In this document: one piece after another, positions 25,130-30,346 of the stretch
How the letters are laid out: every line of letters begins with the position of its first letter
How positions within the stretch are numbered: position 1 is the first letter of the stretch
From: Sphingomonas faeni
GTDB lineage: Bacteria; Pseudomonadota; Alphaproteobacteria; Sphingomonadales; Sphingomonadaceae
Assembly: GCF_024273235.1 (NCBI RefSeq)
Contig: NZ_JANBVH010000039.1
Location: forward strand, 1-37,730
Direction: 5' to 3'
Length of the DNA stretch: 37,730 bases
Position numbers and translations under genes: made by a program
The notes under the pieces: model-generated
What the model was told of the DNA's origin: nothing
Databases searched by the model: none
The model's input: the letters and a program-made list of their open reading frames with translations, nothing else

Positions 25130-25663
25130 TCAGGCTGCCTGCTGCTCATCATTGGAAGGGATATCGCCGTTCAAAACCAATTCCAGCGCAAGTAGCGTCT
25201 TGTTGATCAGGCGGCGGAATGGGATCACGAGGGGCGACATTCCGCTCCAATCCGAAACGATCGCGTGTCCGATATCCTTTTCCTCGACCATTTCGATCCA
25301 GAGGCTTGAGTCTGCACCGTGATGCGCTGTCGGTTTACGGCGCACGACGGCGAATGGACCACCTTCCCAGCGCCATTTACCCGCCGCCGCGTTCTCAGAC
25401 AGGACAGCTTTGATCTCGTCCAGTAGGCCGGGCCGCAAGGTGTTGACGATTAGGGCCGCAGGGCCGGCCGCTATGGACATTTCCATGGTCAACTGGCGCA
25501 TGATGACGAGCGCAAGGGCATCGGCCACGTCATAGCGACGATGACCAGTGCCGCGGGTCTCACCAAGCGCCAGACCCCAGCTGTGAACGGTCGTCGGCGC
25601 GACGCGGGCCGCCCCATAAATAACGCCCCCACGCAGGTTGCTCATTTTCTCGAGTTTCGACAT
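25130..25663 (-). CDS. MerR-like helix-turn-helix protein
   Basis: A 177-residue protein. The N-terminal region reads AARVAPTTVHSWG, then a wing TRGTGHRRYDVADALAL, the arrangement of a MerR-type winged helix (recognition helix followed by a GHRRY wing). The C-terminal 110 residues show no motif I recognise. It is the first gene of the integrase unit. A long imperfect inverted repeat just upstream (25680-25740) is a likely operator, so it probably controls integration genes. It could serve as the element's master repressor (inference). Confidence 0.75.
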   Translation of the reverse strand: MSKLEKMSNLRGGVIYGAARVAPTTVHSWGLALGETRGTGHRRYDVADALALVIMRQLTMEMSIAAGPAALIVNTLRPGLLDEIKAVLSENAAAGKWRWEGGPFAVVRRKPTAHHGADSSLWIEMVEEKDIGHAIVSDWSGMSPLVIPFRRLINKTLLALELVLNGDIPSNDEQQAA

Positions 25664-25679
25664 ATCAGACCTCGGTTTC

Positions 25680-25740
25680 TACGAGAGCCCGGATAAACGA
25701 GCGCGGCGCTATCCGCAAGCGATTTATCCGAGTGCTCGTA
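25680..25740. promoter_or_regulatory. Large imperfect inverted repeat upstream of integrase operon
   Basis: TACGAGAGCCCGGATAAACG (25680-25699, continuing AGC to 25702) is mirrored by GCGATTTATCCGAGTGCTCG (25719-25738, ending TA at 25740). The best block is CGGATAAA/TTTATCCG, and ACGAG/CTCGT forms a second block. It lies 17 bases upstream of the MerR-like gene start, consistent with an operator. Confidence 0.5.
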
Positions 25741-25781
25741 TATTTCGTACACAAGGTTTGGACATCCGACCGCCGGCTTTT

Positions 25782-25794
25782 CCACCATTGGTGG
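25782..25794. promoter_or_regulatory. Perfect palindrome CCACC-ATT-GGTGG
   Basis: A 13-bp site with 5-bp arms in the gap between the integrase unit and the convergent end of the small-gene operon. A GC-rich hairpin (GCCCCGCC/GGCGGGGC, about 25844-25870) follows and may end the small-gene transcript. Confidence 0.35.
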
Positions 25795-25874
25795 TAAAGT
25801 GATCGGCGCCGGATCGCCATATCGTGTTCTCCATGCGCAGGGCCCCGCCGCGCCGTAGCGGGCGGGGCAGGGTG

Positions 25875-26072
25875 TTAGGCGTTGGGGTCCGCCAGTATCA
25901 GCAGGTCACGAGCAAGGTTGCTGGCGAGGGTTCCCAGTCCCTCGACTGCCGTACCGGCATTCACTGTGTCCGGGTCGGCTTGCAGAGCCTCGGCCAGGAA
26001 GTCGCACAGAGATGCGATCTCCGATGCCCGTTGTCCGAGCGCAGCCGCCTCGCCTTCTTGGAGCCGGATCAT
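25875..26072 (-). CDS. Small hypothetical protein, operon gene 4
   Basis: A 65-residue, mostly helical protein (MIRLQEGEAAALGQRASEIA at the start; ends LLILADPNA). I recognise no family. Its ATG overlaps the previous stop (ATGA), making it the last of four coupled small genes. Its length and helix pattern resemble gene 3 of the same operon. Confidence 0.65.
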   Translation of the reverse strand: MIRLQEGEAAALGQRASEIASLCDFLAEALQADPDTVNAGTAVEGLGTLASNLARDLLILADPNA

Positions 26073-26266
26073 GCCTCTGCACTCCGGCGAAGGGGCGCAA
26101 TGATTTCCTCCAACTGGTCGTTAAGGTCGGACAGCATCAGTGCGACCCCGCGCAGCGCCTCGCCGACTGGCGTGTCCAGAGGTTCGGCAATCAAGCCCGC
26201 GATGGCTTCCGCATGTCCGAGGCGACGTTGCAGCGCCTCTAGCGCATCCCGATTGCCGCCGGTCAC
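26069..26266 (-). CDS. Small hypothetical protein, operon gene 3
   Basis: A 65-residue helical protein (MTGGNRDALEALQRRLGHAE at the start when initiated at GTG). The GTG at 26266 overlaps the stop of gene 2 (GTGA), which decides the start against a longer frame from 26311. The C-terminal half, LMLSDLNDQLEEIIAPLRR, could form a coiled coil. No family recognised. Confidence 0.65.
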   Translation of the reverse strand: MTGGNRDALEALQRRLGHAEAIAGLIAEPLDTPVGEALRGVALMLSDLNDQLEEIIAPLRRSAEA

Positions 26267-26520
26267 GACTGCGACTCCACCGCGATCGATTTCGCTTCGA
26301 TCTGCTCGCATTGCCCAAGAGCAACCTCGACAAGATCCTGCTGGATCTCAATCAACCGTTCAATCTTGCCGATCTCTTCGGCCAAATCGGGCTGGCCGGG
26401 GAAGCTGAACCCTCCGAATTGCGCAAGTAGAACGTCGCTCAGCGCTTCGAGCCGCCAGAGCGTCGACTGAACCTTGCGAGCAAGCTGGAAAGCCTCTTTG
26501 ACTTGGGGCTGCATATCCAT
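26263..26520 (-). CDS. Small hypothetical helical protein, operon gene 2
   Basis: An 85-residue protein with heptad-like helices (VKEAFQLARKVQSTLWRLEA; later IGKIERLIEIQQDLVEVALG). It starts one base after the stop of the 130-residue gene. Family unknown; a structural or partner-binding role is possible. A second ATG two codons in is an alternative start. Confidence 0.65.
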   Translation of the reverse strand: MDMQPQVKEAFQLARKVQSTLWRLEALSDVLLAQFGGFSFPGQPDLAEEIGKIERLIEIQQDLVEVALGQCEQIEAKSIAVESQS

Positions 26521-26521
26521 C

Positions 26522-26914
26522 TCAGCGACCCTCCGAAGCTGCGATGTCGGTCAGAAAGCCAAGTGCTCGCTTTGATAGCGGGGAATCATCGTTGACTGCT
26601 TGAAACCAGATCGCGAACTCGCGGACGGTTATCGGCGTAGCGTCACGGCAAGCCTCAAGGGCGGCGAGGTATTCGTTTTCGACCCTATCGAACAAGGCTG
26701 GCTGTTCGAACTCGGCTTCTTCGTACAGCGCATTCAGTTGAGCCTCAGCGGCGAGGTACTTGGTGAAAACACCGGCGGGGGCAGGGGGCATGGAGGCTAC
26801 GGTGATCGCTGGCACCGCGGCAACTATGCCTAAGGCACCAATAAATCCCAGTACGTTACGGCGTGAGGAGGTATTGGCCGCGACGGTGCGCGGCTCTAAT
26901 GGAGCGGTAGCCAT
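26522..26914 (-). CDS. Small exported or membrane-anchored protein, operon gene 1
   Basis: A 130-residue protein with a twin-arginine-like N-terminus (SSRRNVLGFIGALGIVAAVP followed by AITVA), suggesting export or anchoring. The mature part (about 45-130) is helical and acidic with no motif I recognise. It has a strong ribosome-binding site (AGGAGA) and heads a four-gene coupled operon, divergent from the RHH/AlpA operon. Confidence 0.72.
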   Translation of the reverse strand: MATAPLEPRTVAANTSSRRNVLGFIGALGIVAAVPAITVASMPPAPAGVFTKYLAAEAQLNALYEEAEFEQPALFDRVENEYLAALEACRDATPITVREFAIWFQAVNDDSPLSKRALGFLTDIAASEGR

Positions 26915-26985
26915 GATCGTTCTCCTGGAACGTTTGCGGTTAGAGCCGGGGCAAGGGTCCTACGCCTTGCTTCGGCTCGCAATAT

Positions 26986-27024
26986 CTGACATTGGTTATT
27001 CATGATGTCAATTGGCAATGTCAG
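26986..27024. promoter_or_regulatory. Candidate RHH operator: CTGACATTG ... CAATGTCAG
   Basis: A perfect 9-bp inverted repeat (26986-26994 and 27016-27024). TGACAT half-sites occur at 26987-26992, and in inverted form (ATGTCA) at 27005-27010 and 27018-27023. They surround the ATG of the RHH gene and the divergent promoter, suggesting autoregulation. Confidence 0.55.
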
Positions 27025-27184
27025 AAAAGGCCCGGGGCGCCCCGCCATCAACGCGACTCCGGTAACGGTCCGGTTCCCCCCTGATCAGCTTGCGCAGCTG
27101 GACGGCTGGATAGCGTCTCAGCCTGCGCCGGCGCCCTCCCGGCCCGAAGCGATACGCCTCATTCTTCGTGAAAAGTTCGCTTGA
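27002..27184 (+). CDS. Ribbon-helix-helix (CopG/Arc-like) DNA-binding protein
   Basis: A 60-residue protein. After GPGRPAINATPV the strand-helix-helix pattern VTVRFPPDQLAQLDGWIAS and SRPEAIRLILREKF matches RHH repressors. It heads a plus-strand operon with AlpA-like and TM genes. Three ATGTCA half-sites flank its start, one before and two within the first codons. It may be a repressor of this divergent promoter; an antitoxin role is also known for the fold, but no toxin partner is adjacent. Confidence 0.8.
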   Translation: MMSIGNVRKGPGRPAINATPVTVRFPPDQLAQLDGWIASQPAPAPSRPEAIRLILREKFA

Positions 27185-27186
27185 CC

Positions 27187-27402
27187 GTGAACATCGATCG
27201 CCGCGGTGATCGGCTGATTCGCATTCCTGAGGTCCGCCATCGCGTGGGTCTATCGAGGGCAAGCATTTACCGTCGAGAAGCGGACGGTACGTTTCCTCGC
27301 AAGGTGCGGCTGGGGCCTGCGTGTGTGGCCTGGTACGAGTCCGACATCGGAGAGTTCGTTTCCGATCCTATGGGTTATCGTCAGCCGACGGGCGATGAAT
27401 GA
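27187..27402 (+). CDS. AlpA-family regulator (excisionase-type HTH)
   Basis: A protein of about 71 residues. RLIRIPEVRHRVGLSRASIY then FPRKVRLGPACVAWYESDIG is the AlpA/Cox-like winged HTH signature. AlpA-type proteins activate satellite or prophage genes, including integrases, and can serve as excisionases; here it could control excision of the element. The start is either the GTG at 27187 or the TTG at 27181 that overlaps the RHH stop. The stop overlaps the next ATG by eight bases. Confidence 0.85.
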   Translation: MNIDRRGDRLIRIPEVRHRVGLSRASIYRREADGTFPRKVRLGPACVAWYESDIGEFVSDPMGYRQPTGDE

Positions 27403-27892
27403 GTTGCAGCGCAAAGTTCCAGGGAGACTGAGCGTGCTCAGCAAGCTCGCGGAGTGGCGGAAAGCTAGGGAATGGCGTCGAGCCGAACTCCACTGGCACA
27501 ACAGCAACCCGTCCCAGTTCACCCCAATTGATGATCCTTGGGTTTTGCGGCGCCTCAAGGACGATGCCTTCAATACTCAGTTGGGCGATGTCGGAAACAC
27601 CGGCGCCGCGCCGTGGCGTCGGATCGCAGTAGAGCGAGAAATGAGGCGGCGGGATGCTTGGGCAGCCCCCGCCGGGCGAGCGTATTGGATCAGCCTAGGC
27701 GCTCTCCTGGTTGCGATCGCTTCCCTACTCGTCTCCGCGCTTCGATTTCATTCGCAGCCGCCGGGACTGGTCAAATCGGAGCCGTCACAAACGCGGCCGG
27801 TCGCCGCTATGGTTCATCCTCCACTGGAGGTTGAGCGTCCGACGGCCCCAAATGTGGGGCGGTTGCAGGGCACGCGGGCGGCAATGAATTGA
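27395..27892 (+). CDS. Hypothetical single-TM protein
   Basis: A 165-residue protein with a basic, tryptophan-rich N-terminal half (LAEWRKAREWRRAELHWH), one predicted membrane helix (YWISLGALLVAIASLLVSAL, about 94-113) and a proline-rich tail. I recognise no family. The ATG lies inside the AlpA gene, overlapping by eight bases. The array of TGTCCCAC repeats begins 69 bases after its stop. Confidence 0.65.
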   Translation: MNELQRKVPGRLSVLSKLAEWRKAREWRRAELHWHNSNPSQFTPIDDPWVLRRLKDDAFNTQLGDVGNTGAAPWRRIAVEREMRRRDAWAAPAGRAYWISLGALLVAIASLLVSALRFHSQPPGLVKSEPSQTRPVAAMVHPPLEVERPTAPNVGRLQGTRAAMN

Positions 27893-27960
27893 TACACACC
27901 TTACGCAAGCTATCGCTTGCATATATCGAACGATAACAGTGAGTTAGGCGAAATGTGTTG

Positions 27961-28039
27961 TGTGGGACAACGTGTTACGTTTTGTCCCACAATGTCCCAC
28001 GCGCTAAATCAATGGCTTACGTGTGGGACATTGTCCCAC
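27961..28039. repeat. Array 1: five TGTCCCAC/GTGGGACA units
   Basis: GTGGGACA at 27962-27969 and 28023-28030; TGTCCCAC at 27983-27990, 27993-28000 and 28032-28039. They build a 10-bp hairpin (27961-27970 with 27982-27991) and a perfect 17-bp palindrome (28023-28039). The array lies between convergent genes, so it is not an obvious promoter. A second inverted repeat, GCAAGC-TATC-GCTTGC, lies upstream at 27905-27920. Confidence 0.8.
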
Positions 28040-28043
28040 GTTA

Positions 28044-28610
28044 TCACCGGCCGAATGTTTCCGTCACGGTTTTGACGGTCTCCATCGCGACCTTCAGATG
28101 CTCCGGCAGGAGCTCATCTTTGTTGCGATCGCCGATAGCCCGGAAGACGCCTTTGAGGACAAGAGCGATCAGGGCGACTGAAGCGCCAACAGACGCGATC
28201 AAGATGGCCGGTACGGCATGCGTACGCGAGTTCAAAAGCCACCGCGGTTGTAGAATGAACGCGGTGACGGCCCCTCCACATAGCGCCAGGCAGAACAAAG
28301 CAGCGAAGACGATCGCGCCGATGCGAATCCAGTAGAGCGCGTCGACCTCAGCTTTGAGCGATTTTACGTACTCGTTCACGTCGGCCACCAGCTGCGCCTG
28401 CAGGCCAGTCTGCTCAGCAAAAACCTCGAGGCGGTCGAGGCGACCCGCTATCTCGGCGATATCTACGGTCCCGTCAGCAGGAGCCGCTGCAGTAGCCGCC
28501 TCTTCCGCTGCTCGGACTCGCCCAGCATGCCTGCGTAGCTGCGATAGATTGAGGCTTGTGCGAGTTCCGCCGCCTCCTGTTCCGCTATCCTGCGGCAACC
28601 GCCCGCTCAT
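28044..28610 (-). CDS. Two-TM protein paired with Panacea antitoxin (candidate toxin)
   Basis: A 188-residue protein. A disordered Gly/Ala-rich start is followed by a heptad-rich region (about 50-90, IAEIAGRLDRLEVFAEQTGL), then two membrane helices (about 95-120 and 132-153) and a short charged cytoplasmic tail. It overlaps the Panacea gene by 26 bases and is translated after it. In Panacea toxin-antitoxin modules some toxins are small membrane proteins that depolarise the membrane, which makes a PanT-like role plausible; homology itself is not shown. A GTG at 28613 is an alternative start. Confidence 0.75.
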   Translation of the reverse strand: MSGRLPQDSGTGGGGTRTSLNLSQLRRHAGRVRAAEEAATAAAPADGTVDIAEIAGRLDRLEVFAEQTGLQAQLVADVNEYVKSLKAEVDALYWIRIGAIVFAALFCLALCGGAVTAFILQPRWLLNSRTHAVPAILIASVGASVALIALVLKGVFRAIGDRNKDELLPEHLKVAMETVKTVTETFGR

Positions 28611-29085
28611 CACGCAGCGACACGAAATGCCGTTTGATCAGATCGTTTGGTATGTCTTTGTACGGGCCGGCCGTCGTGAAAATCTCAGTCCACGGAGTTC
28701 CTGGCTGGTGCATCAGACTAGACAAGGTGAAGGCGTGCATCGTCCCGTACTGGTCGACGACCGCATGGATCAGTTCGGTCTCGTCCGCGCCGAATGCTTC
28801 GCTGAAAGGCAGTCCCGACGCCTTATCGACGATGACCTCGTGAACAGGCGCCGATCCAAACCGCGAGAGGGGCTTGTAGATATGCGGGTACACCGGGCCG
28901 TATTGCCATGCCTGGACGTTCTGACGGACGATTGGGCGATCAAGCAATGCCAGGCCCCAACCTTGAACGAGGTAGACGAGCTTGATCAGCTGCATCACGG
29001 TAAACCGCTGGCCGCGCTGCTGTCCGTAGCGAATGATTTCGTTTGCTACGGCGCGCGCGTCGTGGAGCGCGGGTGTGTCTGACAC
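28585..29085 (-). CDS. Panacea/SocA (DUF4065)-domain antitoxin-like protein
   Basis: A 166-residue single-domain protein. FTVMQLIKLVYLVQGWGLAL followed by VQAWQYGPVYPHIYKPLSRFG is the Panacea/SocA signature. The domain is a promiscuous antitoxin that neutralises unrelated toxins, and it also occurs in SocA, a ClpXP proteolysis adapter. The partner is the overlapping two-TM gene downstream. The antitoxin-first order with overlap is typical of TA operons. It could provide element maintenance or phage defence. Confidence 0.86.
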   Translation of the reverse strand: MSDTPALHDARAVANEIIRYGQQRGQRFTVMQLIKLVYLVQGWGLALLDRPIVRQNVQAWQYGPVYPHIYKPLSRFGSAPVHEVIVDKASGLPFSEAFGADETELIHAVVDQYGTMHAFTLSSLMHQPGTPWTEIFTTAGPYKDIPNDLIKRHFVSLRDERAVAAG

Positions 29086-29216
29086 GATGCCCTCCTAGCC
29101 ATGGGTGCCTAACCGGGCGCTCGATCTGAGCCGGTATTCGTGCTCAACATATAGAGCACCGCATGGTTTCGCGCAATTGATGGAACCGCAACCTGTTCCC
29201 TGATGTGAGAACAGCA

Positions 29217-29240
29217 CTTTCCCTCACTTTTGAGGGAAAG
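29217..29240. other. Perfect 10-bp hairpin after the S24-like gene
   Basis: CTTTCCCTCA and TGAGGGAAAG pair around a CTTT loop, three bases past the stop of the minus-strand S24-like gene. There is no T-run, so it is probably an RNA 3'-end or processing hairpin rather than a classic terminator. Confidence 0.5.
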
Positions 29241-29243
29241 GCG

Positions 29244-30002
29244 TTACGTCAAAGTGGACGTGGTCTTCGGCTCGCCCAGCATAACGTCGAAGGTGCCGGG
29301 ATCTCGCGCTACGCGCCGTCGGACATCGATCGCCGCCAGAAGGCTTGGTGCCAGTGCTCGAACGCGATACGCATATCGGACATGGTTGAAACCGGTCTCG
29401 CACAAGCTTGGCGGGTTCGAGCAATCGAAGATCAGCCGCCCCCATTCCCGTTCGGTGCCCAGATAGCGCTTCACCATGCCGGTTGCGAAGATTCGCCACC
29501 ACCAGGCGAACCGCATTTCCGGCGCGTAGGCTTTCCAGAGGTCGTCCAAGTCGAACGCGAACAGGTCGCCAGGTCGGATGGTCGCCAAGCGGTCCACCAC
29601 GCACCACCGCGTTTCATCTGGTATCACTCCAAGCATGCAGTCCCCGGAGAGCCGCACGATCGAATACCGCTGGCCTGGAAAAAAGAACGAGTGAAGCCAC
29701 GTTGGCTCGATCGGCTCCAAAACTTCCGGCGCTGGAGCTGCCGGCTCAACCTCGACCCACCGCAAGCCGCTGTGGTCTATCTGATTGGTGCTTCGCCGAT
29801 AGCCGCTAGGCGCGTCCGCTGGTGAGGCAGCGATGGCCTGGAATGCTGCATTCGCCGCGAACGAAAGGGCGGTGGCAGTAATAGCGGTTGCCGCAGCCGT
29901 CCCGACAATATTAGCCAAGAAAGCCGGCGTAAGCTGAGGTGCATACACCGCAATTGCCACGGCGATCGCGACGACCGCGACGGTCTTTATTACCTTGCCC
30001 AT
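29244..30002 (-). CDS. Membrane-anchored S24/LexA-like protein with Cys at the catalytic Ser position
   Basis: A 252-residue protein. Two hydrophobic helices (about 5-22 and 28-58) precede a soluble domain whose pattern matches S24/S26 peptidases: LSGDCMLGVIPDE (where GDSM is expected), VVDRLATIRPGDLFAFDLDD, GMVKRYLG (catalytic-lysine position K178) and LIFDCSNPP near the end. The Ser is C122. It may be an inactive sensor, a Cys-type variant, or a protein only resembling LexA. The start has an excellent AGGAGG site, and array 2 lies upstream. Other possible identities include a phage tail-associated protein; I am unsure. Confidence 0.65.
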   Translation of the reverse strand: MGKVIKTVAVVAIAVAIAVYAPQLTPAFLANIVGTAAATAITATALSFAANAAFQAIAASPADAPSGYRRSTNQIDHSGLRWVEVEPAAPAPEVLEPIEPTWLHSFFFPGQRYSIVRLSGDCMLGVIPDETRWCVVDRLATIRPGDLFAFDLDDLWKAYAPEMRFAWWWRIFATGMVKRYLGTEREWGRLIFDCSNPPSLCETGFNHVRYAYRVRALAPSLLAAIDVRRRVARDPGTFDVMLGEPKTTSTLT

Positions 30003-30155
30003 GACGCCTCCTATGGTGCGGCTGCCGACAGTGCCCCGCATGGCGCTATCGGCTTGCGGCCCGCCGTGTGCCGCCGCGTCAGGATGTACCCAGGATGAGA
30101 CCAGCCCGAGCGCGGTCCTTGATGACGCGGAGTATCCGCGCTTCGCTTTCATTGA

Positions 30156-30258
30156 GGTGCGGACACTTCTCAATGTCCGCACCGGGTGTCCGCACTTTGT
30201 CCGCACCAATAATGGCTGATTCCTGCCGTTTATGGTGCGGACATTTCAAAGTGCGGAC
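30156..30258. repeat. Array 2: six GTGCGGAC/GTCCGCAC units in nested inverted repeats
   Basis: GTGCGGAC at 30157-30164, 30235-30242 and 30251-30258; GTCCGCAC at 30175-30182, 30188-30195 and 30199-30206. A hairpin pairs GGTGCGGACA with TGTCCGCACC (30156-30183). A nested pair follows: GTCCGCACTTTG/CAAAGTGCGGAC (30188-30199 with 30247-30258) enclosing TGTCCGCACCA/TGGTGCGGACA (30198-30208 with 30233-30243). The array fills most of the 344-base gap between the S24-like and capsid genes (30003-30346), where I support no CDS. Confidence 0.85.
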
Positions 30259-30346
30259 CCCTTTGGAAATTGGTGGCTGGGGATCACACACGCCTAAGCT
30301 CCCCTTGTTACAAAGGGGCTGCAAGGGGACCCGAAGGCCCCCGCCA

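Noticed and set aside
25824..26408. A 194-codon plus-strand frame opposite the small-gene operon
   Set aside because: It has no start signal. The minus strand shows four coupled genes with ATGA/GTGA junctions and an AGGAGA site.
27961..28039. CRISPR-like spacing of the TGTCCCAC repeats
   Set aside because: The repeats are 8 bases long, in both orientations and unevenly spaced. There are no cas genes.
30079..30324. An 81-codon minus-strand frame across array 2
   Set aside because: It needs a TTG start and lacks a ribosome-binding site. Its repeats (VRTLKCPH, VRTPGAD) are only translations of the DNA repeat array.
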